The position numbers were made by a program, and so were the translations under genes. A DNA stretch of 64,000 bases, from positions 2,108,001 to 2,172,000 of the forward strand of contig NZ_AP019632.1 in assembly GCF_007035645.1 (NCBI RefSeq), written 5' to 3'. This document shows positions 43,748 to 53,171 of the stretch, in pieces. The notes below the pieces were generated by a model. The model was given only the letters and a program-made list of their open reading frames with translations. It did no database searches and was not told where the DNA came from. The stretch is from Enterobacter asburiae. GTDB lineage: Bacteria; Pseudomonadota; Gammaproteobacteria; Enterobacterales; Enterobacteriaceae. The number at the start of each line of letters is the position of its first letter. Positions within the stretch are counted from its first letter, which is position 1.

Positions 43748-44497
43748 ATGAACACGACTCTCTCAGGAAAAATTGCACTGGTCACCGGCGGCAGCACCGG
43801 TATTGGTCTTGCCACGGCGCAGGAACTGGCGGCGCAGGGCGCTAAGGTGTACATCACCGGTCGTCGCCAGGCCGAGCTGGACGCGGCGGTGGCGGAAATT
43901 GCTTCAACCGCAACGGGCATTCGCGCGGACGCCTCAAAGCTTGCCGATCTGGATGAGGTTTATGCCCGGATAGCCAAAGAAGAAGGCCGTCTTGATATCC
44001 TGTTCGCCAATGCCGGTGGCGGCGATATGCTGCCGCTGGGCGCGATCACCGAAGAGCAGTTTGACCGGATTTTTGGCACCAACGTGCGCGGAGTGCTGTT
44101 TACAGTCCAGAAGGCGCTGCCGCTGCTGTCCACCGGATCGTCGATTATTCTGACCGGATCGACGGTGTCCATTAAAGGGACGGCCAACTTCAGCGTCTAC
44201 AGCGCCAGCAAGGCCGCCGTGCGCAACTTTGCCCGCTCCTGGGCGCTGGATTTGCAGGGCCGCGGGATCCGCGTCAACGTGGTGAGCCCGGGTCCAATCA
44301 AAACGCCAGGTCTCGGCGATCTGGTGCCGGAAGAACACCGTCAGGGGCTGTACGACGCGCTGGCCGCCCAGGTACCGCTGGGGCGTTTAGGCGCGCCGGG
44401 CGAGGTGGGTAAAGCGGTGGCGTTTCTGGCCTCCGACGCGGCCAGCTTTATTAACGCCATCGAGCTGTTTGTGGACGGCGGGATGGCGCAAATCTAA
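43748..44497 (+). CDS. Short-chain dehydrogenase/reductase
   Basis: 249-residue classical SDR: cofactor motif TGGSTGIG near the N terminus, NAG-type motif ANAGGG, catalytic Ser in ILTGSTVS and the YSASK Tyr-Lys pair, and VSPGPIKTPG. Probably an NAD(P)-linked alcohol/ketone oxidoreductase; the arginine-containing TGRRQAEL after strand 2 hints at NADP. The ATG at 43748 has AAGG eight bases before it; the in-frame extension to 43676 lacks support. Its last 4 bases overlap the end of ddpF on the other strand. Confidence 0.92.
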   Translation: MNTTLSGKIALVTGGSTGIGLATAQELAAQGAKVYITGRRQAELDAAVAEIASTATGIRADASKLADLDEVYARIAKEEGRLDILFANAGGGDMLPLGAITEEQFDRIFGTNVRGVLFTVQKALPLLSTGSSIILTGSTVSIKGTANFSVYSASKAAVRNFARSWALDLQGRGIRVNVVSPGPIKTPGLGDLVPEEHRQGLYDALAAQVPLGRLGAPGEVGKAVAFLASDAASFINAIELFVDGGMAQI

Positions 44498-45423
44498 CCC
44501 AGACTGCGCCAGCAGCGCACGTTACGGTCCTCGCGTGAGGGCTGTAGCGGCTGGGGACGTTCGCACCCCTGCGCTGCCATCGGACAACGGTCACGGAAAA
44601 AACAGCCTTCGGGCAGATGACGATTGCCGGGAAGCTCCGTTTTGCGTAACGCCAGATTTTCATCCAGCGGTTCACCGGTGCGGGGAACTGAGTCGAGCAG
44701 CAGACGGGTGTAGGGATGGCGCGGCTCGCCAAGCACCTGCGCGGCGCTGCCCAGCTCCACAATCTGCCCGAGGTACATCACCGCCACGCGGTCGCTCATG
44801 TGTCTGACCACCGAGACGTTATGCGAGATTAACACGTAGGTCAGATTACGCTGCTGTTGCAGGTTCACCAGCAGGTTGAGGATTTGCGCCTGCACGGAGA
44901 TATCCAGCGCGCTGGTGGGTTCATCAAGCACGATAATATCGGGGTCGGATGAGAGCGCCCTTGCGATGGCGATGCGCTGGCGCTGCCCGCCGGAGAAGGC
45001 GTGCGGAAGCCTGTCGAGATATTCCGGGCGAATGCCCACCTGCAGCGCCAGGTTTTCTGCCAGCTGGCGGCGCTCGCGCTCGCTGCTGCGTTTTTGCACC
45101 CACACCGGCTCGGTGATGATGCGCCAGACCGGCAATCGCGGGTCGAGGGAGGAGAGCGGATCCTGAAACACCATCTGCATGCCGCCCGCGTGGTGCGCCC
45201 GCTGACACGCGCCGGTGCTGGGCTTAAGCATGCCCATCAGCAGCTGGGCCAGCGTGCTTTTTCCGCAGCCGGACTCACCGACAATGCCCAGCGTTTCCCC
45301 GCGACGGATCTGCAGATCGAGCCCGTTGAGGGCATGGACCTGTTCCGTCACGCGGCCCAGCCAGTTTTTGCGCGCCGCAAAGTTCACGTGCACGCTATCC
45401 AGTTCCAGCAGTACATCAGTCAT
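44494..45423 (-). CDS. ddpF: D-Ala-D-Ala ABC transporter ATPase DdpF
   Basis: 309-residue Dpp-type ATPase: Walker A GESGCGKST, signature FSGGQRQRIAIARAL, Walker B IVLDEPTSALD and the C-terminal cysteine-rich segment GCFFRDRCP, common to this family. Last gene of the operon. The ATG at 45423 overlaps the end of ddpD by 8 bp; the frame's 33-codon extension is discarded. Same length as E. coli DdpF to within one residue. Confidence 0.94.
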   Translation of the reverse strand: MTDVLLELDSVHVNFAARKNWLGRVTEQVHALNGLDLQIRRGETLGIVGESGCGKSTLAQLLMGMLKPSTGACQRAHHAGGMQMVFQDPLSSLDPRLPVWRIITEPVWVQKRSSERERRQLAENLALQVGIRPEYLDRLPHAFSGGQRQRIAIARALSSDPDIIVLDEPTSALDISVQAQILNLLVNLQQQRNLTYVLISHNVSVVRHMSDRVAVMYLGQIVELGSAAQVLGEPRHPYTRLLLDSVPRTGEPLDENLALRKTELPGNRHLPEGCFFRDRCPMAAQGCERPQPLQPSREDRNVRCWRSLG

Positions 45424-46402
45424 GGTGTTTCTCCCGTTGCGGATACCAGCAGGCGGCCTGTTGGCCTTCTGCGCCATTGGGCTGTAAGCGCGGCGTTTCG
45501 CTGCATTTCGCCCCGGCGGCAAAGCAGCGCTCGCGGAAGGCGCAACCCTGCGGAAGCTTGCTGAGGTTGGGCACCGTGCCGGGGATGGCGGGAAGCAGGT
45601 CGCGCGGCTGGCCGTTTTCCGGTGCGCACCGCAGCAGGCCGATGGAGTAGGGATGCACGGGTCGGTGGATCAGCGTTTGCGTGGCACCGCTCTCGATCAC
45701 GCTCCCGGCATACATCACGTACATTCTGTCGCAGAGCTGCGATACCACGGCCATATCATGGCTGATAAACAGCACCGAGGTCCCGCTGGCCCGCGCCTTA
45801 TGCTTCAGCAGGCGCAGCACCTGGAGCTGGACGGTAACGTCCAGCGCGGTGGTCGGTTCGTCGGCGACGATCAGCTCCGGCTCGCAGGAGAAGGCAAGGG
45901 CGATCATCACCCGCTGGCGCATGCCGCCGGAGAGTTCAAACGGATAACGCTCCATGACCTGCTTCGCGTCCGGGATTTGCATCTCTTCCAGCAGGGTAAT
46001 CGCCTTCTGCTGCGCCTCGCGCCGCGAAAGCGGCTGATGCTGGCGGATCACCTCCACCATCTGTTTGCCAATCCGCCGCGTCGGGTTGAGGGCTGTCATC
46101 GGCTCCTGAAAAATCATCGCCACTCTGGCTCCGCGCCACTGTCTAAGCTGCTTCTCGGACGCCGTCAGGACGTTTTCGCCGAGTAACTTCACCTGACCGT
46201 GATGAATGCGGTAGCTCCCTTCCGGCAGTAGCCGCATGGCGAGCATGGCAGTCACGGATTTACCCGAGCCCGACTCACCCACCACGCCGACAATTTCGCC
46301 CCTGCCGATCTCCAGCGAGACGTGATTCAGCGCGTGGACCTCACCGCGAAAAACCGGGAAGCTCAGGTGCAGGTCCTCAATACGTAATACCGGTTCGGTC
46401 AT
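45416..46402 (-). CDS. ddpD: D-Ala-D-Ala ABC transporter ATPase DdpD
   Basis: 328-residue ATPase, same length as E. coli DdpD. Walker A GESGSGKSV, signature LSGGMRQRVMIALAF, Walker B IVADEPTTALD, C-terminal GCAFRERCFAAGAKC cluster. Starts one base before the end of ddpC's stop codon (TGATG), so the two are coupled; a GTG three bases upstream is an alternative start. Confidence 0.94.
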   Translation of the reverse strand: MTEPVLRIEDLHLSFPVFRGEVHALNHVSLEIGRGEIVGVVGESGSGKSVTAMLAMRLLPEGSYRIHHGQVKLLGENVLTASEKQLRQWRGARVAMIFQEPMTALNPTRRIGKQMVEVIRQHQPLSRREAQQKAITLLEEMQIPDAKQVMERYPFELSGGMRQRVMIALAFSCEPELIVADEPTTALDVTVQLQVLRLLKHKARASGTSVLFISHDMAVVSQLCDRMYVMYAGSVIESGATQTLIHRPVHPYSIGLLRCAPENGQPRDLLPAIPGTVPNLSKLPQGCAFRERCFAAGAKCSETPRLQPNGAEGQQAACWYPQREKHHD

Positions 46403-47295
46403 CACTGTTTTCCTCCCGATTTCGGATCCAGCAGATCGCGGATACCGTCGCCAAACAGGTTAAAGCCCACGGCGGTAATCAAAATCGCCGCACCGGGAAA
46501 GGCGCAGTACCACCACTGGTCCAGCACGTAGTTACGGCCCACGGCCACCATCGCGCCCCATTCGGCGGTGGGCTGCTGCGCGCCCAGGCCAATAAACCCC
46601 AGCGTGGCGGCCATCAGAATGGCGCTGCCGATATCCAGCGAAGCCTGCACAATCAGCGGCGGCAGGGCGTTGCGCAGGATATGCCAGCGGATCAAATGCC
46701 AGCGGGACGCGCCAAACGTGCGGGCGGCCTGAACGTAGGTAAACTGGCGCACCACCAGGGTTTGCCCGCGCGCCAGGCGGACGTAAAACGGGATGCGGAC
46801 AATCGCAATCGCCAGCATGGCGTTGAACAGGCTCGGACCGAGCGCGGCGGCCAGCGCCATGGTCAGCACCAGGGAAGGAATGGAGAGCATGATGTCCATC
46901 ACCCGCATGATGATGGCATCGCCGCGCCCGCCCAGTACGCCGGACAAACAGCCCAGCAGCGAGCCAATACCGCCCGCAATCACCACGACCGCCAGCCCGG
47001 CGGTAATCGACTGCTGGCTGCCCGTCAGCACGCGGCTAAACAGGTCGCGTCCCACCTCATCGGTACCAAACCAGTGTTGCGCAGACGGCGCCTGCAGGCG
47101 GGCGGTCAAATCCAGCGCGTTCGGGTCATGCGGAACGATCCACGGCGAAGCCACCATCAGGAAGAGCATCGCAATCATAATGACGCCGCCAACGATCGTG
47201 AGCGGGCTTTGACGCAGCATCCAGAACAGCTTTGCCCAGTTGATGCGTTGTCCGGCGGTTTTAGCCGGGACGGGCGTTTCCTGCGTTAACATCAT
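46402..47295 (-). CDS. ddpC: D-Ala-D-Ala ABC transporter permease DdpC
   Basis: 297-residue permease, DppC-like. Contains ARLQAPSAQHWFGTDEVGRDLFSRVLTG and the EAA loop AARTFGASRWHLIRWHILRNALPP, plus LGFIGLGAQQPTAEWGAMVAVGR. GGAGG precedes the ATG at 47295, which lies within the end of ddpB (4-bp overlap). Confidence 0.94.
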   Translation of the reverse strand: MMLTQETPVPAKTAGQRINWAKLFWMLRQSPLTIVGGVIMIAMLFLMVASPWIVPHDPNALDLTARLQAPSAQHWFGTDEVGRDLFSRVLTGSQQSITAGLAVVVIAGGIGSLLGCLSGVLGGRGDAIIMRVMDIMLSIPSLVLTMALAAALGPSLFNAMLAIAIVRIPFYVRLARGQTLVVRQFTYVQAARTFGASRWHLIRWHILRNALPPLIVQASLDIGSAILMAATLGFIGLGAQQPTAEWGAMVAVGRNYVLDQWWYCAFPGAAILITAVGFNLFGDGIRDLLDPKSGGKQ

Positions 47296-48314
47296 TCGGC
47301 ACCTCCGCGCCCGATTCGCGGGTCAATCCACAGGTAAAGCAGATCGACCACCAGATTAACCAGCACGTAGGCCAGCGAAACGACGACGGCAAAGCCCATT
47401 ACGGCAGGGAAATCGAGCGCCTGAATGGATGTCACCACCCAGGCGCCCATGCCCGGCCAGGCAAAGACGGTTTCGGTCAGCACGGCGCCGTAGAGCAGAT
47501 CGCCCAGCGCCAGCCCGAGCACGGTAATGGACGGGATCATCGCGTTCGGCAGGGCGTAGCGCAGGACGATGTACCAGCCGGGCAGGCCGCTGGCGCGCGC
47601 GGTGCGGATGTAATCCTCGCTAAGCTGCTCCAGCATCGCCGAGCGAACCTGGCGCGCCACGATCCCCAGGTGAACAAACGCCAGCGTCAGCGAGGGTAAA
47701 ATCAGGTGCTGAAGCGCGTTGAAAAAGACCTCACCGTTGCCCTCCAGCAGCGCGTCCAGCAGATAAAAGCCGGTGACCTGCGTCGGCGGATCGAGCCAGT
47801 CGTCCAGCCTGCCGCCGCCCGGCAGGATCTGCAGGTTCCCGTAGAACAGCACAATGACGCCCAGCCCAAGCCAGAAGGCCGGCGTGGAGATCCCGGTCAT
47901 CGCCATTAAACGCACCAGGTGATCCAGCCAGCGGTTGCGGTACACCGCCGATAAAATCCCCAGCGGCACGCCGATGACCAGCGCCAGCAGCAGAGAACAA
48001 AAGGCCAGCTCCAGCGTGGCGGGGAAAAAGGCCTTCAGGTCTTCCGCGACCGGGCGTCCGGTGCGGATGGACGTGCCTAAATCACCGTGCGCCAGAGCGT
48101 CCACGTAGCGGCCAAACTGAACATACAGGGGCTGGTCCAGCCCTAGCTGCTGGCGGATGTTCTGCACGATTTCGTCGCTGGCGCGGTCGCCGGCCAGCAG
48201 ACGGGCCGGATCGCCGGGGATCAGGTGTGAAATAATAAAGGTGATAATACAGACACCGGCCACCACCAGGATTAACCCCCAGCAGCGCTGGCGCACTATG
48301 CTCCAGAACGTCAT
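47292..48314 (-). CDS. ddpB: D-Ala-D-Ala ABC transporter permease DdpB
   Basis: 340-residue permease, equal in length to E. coli DdpB. N-terminal LILVVAGVCIITFIISHLIPGDPARLLAGDRAS, a DLGTSIRTGRPV segment and EAA loop YIRTARASGLPGWYIVLRYALPN. GGGGGAAAG precedes the ATG. 23 bases after ddpA. Confidence 0.94.
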   Translation of the reverse strand: MTFWSIVRQRCWGLILVVAGVCIITFIISHLIPGDPARLLAGDRASDEIVQNIRQQLGLDQPLYVQFGRYVDALAHGDLGTSIRTGRPVAEDLKAFFPATLELAFCSLLLALVIGVPLGILSAVYRNRWLDHLVRLMAMTGISTPAFWLGLGVIVLFYGNLQILPGGGRLDDWLDPPTQVTGFYLLDALLEGNGEVFFNALQHLILPSLTLAFVHLGIVARQVRSAMLEQLSEDYIRTARASGLPGWYIVLRYALPNAMIPSITVLGLALGDLLYGAVLTETVFAWPGMGAWVVTSIQALDFPAVMGFAVVVSLAYVLVNLVVDLLYLWIDPRIGRGGAE

Positions 48315-48337
48315 ACGCTTTCCCCCGGCGAGAACCG

Positions 48338-49870
48338 TTATTTGCTCATGGTGGCGATGTTGAACACCTGCTCGAGCATCGGATTAAAGGTGAAGCCTTT
48401 GACCTCTTTGTTCATCGCCAGCTGGTAATTTTTCTGGAACAGATAAACGTAGGCCGCCTCGTCGATAACCACCTTTTGCGCCTGCTGGTAATCTTTGGTG
48501 CGTTCCGCCTGGTCGGTGGTTTTCAGCGCGGCCTGCAGCAGCGAATCAACCTCTTTGTTCTCATAGAACGAGCGGTTGCCCGGCAGCCCTTTTTTGTCCG
48601 ATTCGAACCAGTAGTTCATGAACATGTACGGGTCGGCAAAGTCCGGGCTCCAGTTGCCGATGGCAATGTCGTAATCGCCTTTTCCGACGCGGTCGCGCAT
48701 GGTGGCGTTGGCCAGTTTTTCCAGCTTGACGCTAATGCCGATCTTGCCGAGGCTGGCCTGAGTGGAGAGGGCGATAGGCTCCCAGTTCGGATCGTTGTCC
48801 GAGTAGAGGAAGGTCAGGCTGGCGGGTTTGTCTTTGACCTTCTCCAGCGCGGCTTTAGCTTTGGCCTCGTCAAAGCTGTACTGCATTGCCGTGGCGTCAA
48901 AGCCCCACATGCCTTCCGGGATCGGGCCGCGCATCTGCTTGCCGTTGCCGCTCAGAATGCCTTTCACCATCCCCTGGTAATCCGTCGCCCAGGAGATGGC
49001 CCGGCGTAAATCCACCTGATTGAGCGGCGCTTTGCTGTTGTTGAGATAGAGGTAAGTCACGCGCAGGGACGGGTATTCCGCGACGGCGACTTTACCTTCC
49101 TGCTTCAGGGCCGCAAGCTGATCGACCGGCAGGGAGTCGGCAATGTCCAGATCGCCGCGGGAAAGCTGCAGTCGGCGCGAGGCGCTCTCACCGATAATTT
49201 TCACCGATACGCGCTTAAAGTGCGGCTTTTCACCCTGCCAGTGGGGGTTAGGCACCAGGATCAGCTGCTGGCCTTTCTGCCAGCTTTTCAGCATAAACGG
49301 CCCGGAACCGGCGGTGTTTTGCGCCAGAAAACCGCGAGCATCGTCTGCCGCGTTGGCCTTCAGCACCGCCGGGTTAATGATGGACGCCCCGTCGTTTGCC
49401 AGCGTGTAGAGGAACGGCGCGAACGGCTGGCTGAGGGTGAACTTCACCGTATGGTCATCGACGGCATCAATTTTCAGGTCTTTCGGGAAGGCTTCAGACG
49501 GCCCCTGGCCGAGCTTCAGCAGGCGCTCAAAGGAGAGCTTTACCGCCTCGGCGGTGACCGGCGTGCCGTCGGAAAATTTCGCGTTATCCGCCAGGGTAAA
49601 GGTCCACTCTTTCTGGTCTTCAGACGCCTTCCAGCCCGTCGACAGATCGCCTTCCACCTCGGTAGAGCCCGGCTTGTACTTGACCAGACGCTGGTAGGAC
49701 GGATAGGTGACGGTCCAGTCATTGTTATCAATAGTGATGGCAGGATCGAGCGTTTGCGGGTCGGCGGCTTTACCGATCGCCAGCATGTCTTTCGGAACGG
49801 CAGCCAGCGCCAGCGGGGCGCTCAGGGCCAGCGTGGCGGCGATCAGGGTCGAGACAAGCGATGTTTTCAT
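48338..49870 (-). CDS. ddpA: D-Ala-D-Ala periplasmic binding protein DdpA
   Basis: 510-residue family 5 binding protein with signal peptide ending PLALA. Close match to E. coli DdpA: KDMLAIGKAADPQTLDPAITIDNNDWTVTYPSYQRLV, FAPFLYTLANDGASIINPAVL and DIAIGNWSPDFADPYMFMNYWF. It captures D-Ala-D-Ala released from peptidoglycan. GGAGCA precedes the ATG; 15 bases after ddpX. Confidence 0.96.
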   Translation of the reverse strand: MKTSLVSTLIAATLALSAPLALAAVPKDMLAIGKAADPQTLDPAITIDNNDWTVTYPSYQRLVKYKPGSTEVEGDLSTGWKASEDQKEWTFTLADNAKFSDGTPVTAEAVKLSFERLLKLGQGPSEAFPKDLKIDAVDDHTVKFTLSQPFAPFLYTLANDGASIINPAVLKANAADDARGFLAQNTAGSGPFMLKSWQKGQQLILVPNPHWQGEKPHFKRVSVKIIGESASRRLQLSRGDLDIADSLPVDQLAALKQEGKVAVAEYPSLRVTYLYLNNSKAPLNQVDLRRAISWATDYQGMVKGILSGNGKQMRGPIPEGMWGFDATAMQYSFDEAKAKAALEKVKDKPASLTFLYSDNDPNWEPIALSTQASLGKIGISVKLEKLANATMRDRVGKGDYDIAIGNWSPDFADPYMFMNYWFESDKKGLPGNRSFYENKEVDSLLQAALKTTDQAERTKDYQQAQKVVIDEAAYVYLFQKNYQLAMNKEVKGFTFNPMLEQVFNIATMSK

Positions 49871-49885
49871 GGCAGTGCTCCAGGT

Positions 49886-50461
49886 TTAAAGAGAAGTGTG
49901 CGTCAGGGGAAAACAGGCAAAACGGTCGTCAAGCAGCGGATAGCTGGCGGCGTTCGGCAGTTCGAAGTGCCACCATTCGCTGCTGATACCCACAAAACCA
50001 CCGCCGAACATGATGGCGTTCAACAGCAGACGGTTGCGCTGGGCGTGCGGCGGCACGGAAGGGTGATACGGATGCGAGCGGTCGTGCATTTCGTCAAAAC
50101 CGGCCCCCATATCCAGCACGGCGTTATGTTCATCCATCAGGGTGACGTCGATGGCCGTACCGCGGCTGTGATTGGAGCCAATCGCCACGTCGACCACGTA
50201 TTCCGGGTTCGGGCAGGCATCCCACAGCTGGGCCTGCGCCTGCTGCGGCCGATAGGCGTCGTAGACCACCAGCTTCAGCCCGGCCAGCGCGGCAATGCTA
50301 ATGGCTTTTGCCAGCGCGGTGGCCGCGTCGGTATGCAGCAGGCATAGCGCCTCCTGATAGATCGGACGGCCGGTGATGTTGTCGGCGGTGGCGTACTTCA
50401 GATCGATATGCAGCGTGAGAAACGTCTTCGCCACATCAATCAGTTCACTCTCTTCGGGCAT
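49886..50461 (-). CDS. ddpX: D-Ala-D-Ala dipeptidase DdpX
   Basis: 191-residue VanX-type zinc dipeptidase cleaving D-Ala-D-Ala to D-alanine, which can serve as carbon or energy source. Zinc ligands His98 and Asp105 in GSNHSRGTAID and His165 in EWWH; catalytic Glu162; the conserved Arg71 in YDAYRPQQAQ. No signal peptide: works in the cytoplasm on imported dipeptide. GGAGCGGAG lies just before the ATG, 12 bases after the rpiR-type gene, so they are co-transcribed. Confidence 0.96.
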   Translation of the reverse strand: MPEESELIDVAKTFLTLHIDLKYATADNITGRPIYQEALCLLHTDAATALAKAISIAALAGLKLVVYDAYRPQQAQAQLWDACPNPEYVVDVAIGSNHSRGTAIDVTLMDEHNAVLDMGAGFDEMHDRSHPYHPSVPPHAQRNRLLLNAIMFGGGFVGISSEWWHFELPNAASYPLLDDRFACFPLTHTSL

Positions 50462-50473
50462 AGCTCCGCTCCT

Positions 50474-51328
50474 TTAGCGTTCGAATTGACCAAACTCTTG
50501 TTGTAATTGCCGGTTTACCGCCAGACGCGCCGGGAGCGCCTCACCCAGCACCTCCACCACGCCCGACAGCAGCAGGTTGAACAGACAGCTCACGGGGGCA
50601 AGTGAATCCCAGAAGTGACCGGTATCGGTTTTCACCTGCAGTAAATCCATCGGGTAATCCCGCGCCCACGGGCACCAGATGTCGGTGATTAAGGCCAGCG
50701 GAATGCCTTTCTCGCTGGCGACGCGGCAGTACTGGCGGGCCATCGCGGAGTAGGTGCGCGTATCGGTCAGCACGACGTACGGGTGCGAAAACCCCGAGTT
50801 GAGGGATTCCACCCAGCTGCCGGAAGCGCCCTCCGAATAGCTCACGCGCGGGCGGAGGTACTCGAGGTGGCTGAAGAAGGCGTTGGCAATCCCGCGCGTG
50901 GACTGGATCCCCAGCACGAACACCGCGTCGGCGTGGGCGAGGTTGTGCACCACCTGACGGAAGGCGTCCGTTTGCGCCAGTTGGTACACCTGCATGATGG
51001 CATCCACTTCCAGCGACAGGGCATGCTGAAGGCGGCTGGAAAGGGGGCGCTGCTGCTGCCAGGAGTCCAGCCGCTCGTTCATACCCCAGGGCTGATACGG
51101 ATCGCGCAGGCTCTTTTTGACATCTTCCAGGTTGCGATACCCCAGCTTGCGCAGGAAGCGTCCGACGGTAATTCCGCTGGTCCCGCTCGCCTGACCGATG
51201 CTCTCCGCCGTTTCAAACGGGATTTGCGCGGCGTGCGCCAGCAGCCAGCTTCCGACCCGCTTTTCGCTGGGCGTGAGCTGGCTGAACGTCGCTTCGATAC
51301 GGCTCAACATCTCGGGTTTCGTCGTCAT
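50474..51328 (-). CDS. RpiR/MurR-family regulator heading the ddp operon
   Basis: 284-residue RpiR-type regulator: N-terminal helix-turn-helix (ATFSQLTPSEKRVGSWLLAH...AESIGQASGTSGITVGRFLRKLG, residues 11-65) and a C-terminal SIS sugar-phosphate domain (VFVLGIQSTRGIANAFFSHLEYL ... PYVVLTDTRTYSAMARQYCRVASEKGIPLALITD). Relatives such as MurR sense amino-sugar phosphates, so a cell-wall-derived ligand is plausible. First gene of the transcript rpiR-ddpXABCDF, 12 bp before ddpX. E. coli has no such gene in this operon. GAGGCGG precedes the ATG. Confidence 0.9.
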   Translation of the reverse strand: MTTKPEMLSRIEATFSQLTPSEKRVGSWLLAHAAQIPFETAESIGQASGTSGITVGRFLRKLGYRNLEDVKKSLRDPYQPWGMNERLDSWQQQRPLSSRLQHALSLEVDAIMQVYQLAQTDAFRQVVHNLAHADAVFVLGIQSTRGIANAFFSHLEYLRPRVSYSEGASGSWVESLNSGFSHPYVVLTDTRTYSAMARQYCRVASEKGIPLALITDIWCPWARDYPMDLLQVKTDTGHFWDSLAPVSCLFNLLLSGVVEVLGEALPARLAVNRQLQQEFGQFER

Positions 51329-51384
51329 ACCGCCTCGCTGTTAACAGGCTGTCAATGGCCGAATTTTTGTTACCTGGTTAACAA

Positions 51385-51400
51385 TGCATGACGCGTGCCA
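51385..51400 (-). promoter_or_regulatory. Sigma-54 promoter of the rpiR-ddp operon
   Basis: Minus strand TGGCACG-CGTC-ATGCA: 11 of 12 consensus positions and exact GG-N10-GC spacing for -24/-12, 57 bases before the rpiR ATG. A GGTGCA half-site (51494-51499) about 120 bp upstream of the expected start could be part of an NtrC site. In E. coli ddpXABCDF is activated by NtrC. Confidence 0.8.
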
Positions 51401-51594
51401 TGTTCACAGGGCGGGTGAAACCCGCTGTGCAGTAAACTTCATGCAATATTTGCTTAACCAATGATCAACATTTGTGCAGCGTAGTTCACTTTTGGTGCAC
51501 TGTCTGACGCGGCAGGTATGAATTTGGTAAATACGTCAGTCCGTTCACATTTTTGATAAGATAGATGTACTGTGAATATAAAAGGGATCCCGGC

Positions 51595-53076
51595 ATGGTA
51601 AATCTGCCCTGGCGAGTCAGCGTGCGCCTGATGGCGCTTGCAAAGAAAATAGGGATGGTCGTCGGGATCGTACTGATCGTCCTGCTGGCGGTGCGGGTGT
51701 ATCTCTCGCAGCAGGGACCGGAACTGCACCTGTGGCATACCTGGCGGGCCGATGAGATGTCCGTGCGCGAGATGGATAACGCCGATTTTGCCCGGTATAT
51801 CGCCCGGGAAAACGCCATTTTCGCCGATCTTTATCGCGCGGTGACGGCGAAAACAGAGGGCGAGGAACGTACGCCGTTAAACCGCTATTATCGCCAGAGC
51901 CTGGTGTGGCCGGGACAGTTTACGCCCGATGCCAACCGCTCCTTTGTGCTGATGCCTGCCGGAAAGCCGCGCGGCGCGGTAGTGCTGCTGCACGGTCTGA
52001 CGGACTCGCCTTACAGCGTCCGGCGGCTTGCCGTGAACTATCAACAGCACGGCTTTGTAGCCGTGGTGCCGCGCCTGCCCGGGCACGGCACCGCGCCCGG
52101 CGCGCTGACGGACGTCGACTGGGAGATGTGGCTCGCGGCAACGCGTCTTGCGGTGCGGGAAGCCACGCGTCTGGCGGGCGAGGGTGCGCCTTTGCATCTG
52201 GTGGGTTACTCCAACGGCGGGGCGCTGGCGATGAAATATGCCCTCGATGCGCTGGACGCGCCTGCGCTGCGTAAACCGCAGCAGGTGATACTGCTCTCAC
52301 CGATGATCGGCGTGACGGCCTTTGCGCGCTTTGCCGGTTTCGCCGGGTTACCGGCGCTGCTGCCGGCGTTTGCCAAAGCGGCGTGGCTGAATATCTCTCC
52401 GGAATATAACCCGTACAAATATAACTCGTTCCCGGTGAACGCCGCCCGCCAGTCATGGCTTTTGACGAAGGCCCTGCAGGAGCAAATTGGCCGCGAGGCG
52501 CGGGAGAACAGGCTGGCGAATTTGCCGCCGATCCTGGCGTTCCAGTCGGTCATGGATTCCACGGTCAGCACCCGCGCGGTGGTGACCGGCCTGTTTGACC
52601 AGCTTTCGGCAAACGGCAGCGAGCTGGTGGTGTTTGACATCAACCAGGCGGCGAGCTTCCGCCCGCTGTTCAAACCGTCGTCGTGGACGGCAACCTCGGC
52701 GCTGCTGCCGGTTGCGCAGAGGCGTTACGGTGTCACCATTATTACCAATGCGGACGCACACAGCTTCTCGACGGTGGCGAAAATCACTCCGGCAGGCAGC
52801 ACCCGGGAGACGGTCGTGCCGCTTGCGCAGTCCTGGCCGCAGGATGTCTATTCCCTGTCGCACGTTGCGGTGCCGTTCCCGCCGGATGACGATCTCTATG
52901 GCCGTGAGCCTCGGGTGAAAAACCGCTACGGTATCAGCCTGGGGACGATTGCGCTCTGGGGCGAAACCTCCGTGTTGAGCGTCGGGAAAGAGGCGCTTAT
53001 GCGGGTCACCTCGAATCCGTTTTACGACTACATGCAGGGGCGGATAGACAGCCGAATTGGCAGCGGGGAAAAGTAA
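51595..53076 (+). CDS. Membrane-anchored alpha/beta hydrolase
   Basis: 493-residue protein with one N-terminal membrane helix (about residues 19-37, IGMVVGIVLIVLLAVRVYL) and a large domain with an alpha/beta-hydrolase fold: oxyanion-type GAVVLLHGLTDSPYSVRRLA, nucleophile elbow GYSNGG, later DSTVSTRAV containing a possible acid and DAHSF or SLSHVAVPF histidines. Likely a serine esterase or lipase facing the periplasm; substrate unknown. Start: the ATG at 51595 has AGGGA upstream; an earlier ATG at 51565 is possible. Single gene between rpiR and the BLUF gene. Confidence 0.8.
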   Translation: MVNLPWRVSVRLMALAKKIGMVVGIVLIVLLAVRVYLSQQGPELHLWHTWRADEMSVREMDNADFARYIARENAIFADLYRAVTAKTEGEERTPLNRYYRQSLVWPGQFTPDANRSFVLMPAGKPRGAVVLLHGLTDSPYSVRRLAVNYQQHGFVAVVPRLPGHGTAPGALTDVDWEMWLAATRLAVREATRLAGEGAPLHLVGYSNGGALAMKYALDALDAPALRKPQQVILLSPMIGVTAFARFAGFAGLPALLPAFAKAAWLNISPEYNPYKYNSFPVNAARQSWLLTKALQEQIGREARENRLANLPPILAFQSVMDSTVSTRAVVTGLFDQLSANGSELVVFDINQAASFRPLFKPSSWTATSALLPVAQRRYGVTIITNADAHSFSTVAKITPAGSTRETVVPLAQSWPQDVYSLSHVAVPFPPDDDLYGREPRVKNRYGISLGTIALWGETSVLSVGKEALMRVTSNPFYDYMQGRIDSRIGSGEK

Positions 53077-53171
53077 CGTTCCCCTGCGGTGTGAATATGT
53101 TAGGTCGCATTGATTAAGTATGTTAAATAGTAGCTTCAAGGCACCTCTCTTTCTCATCGGAACCCATTTTT

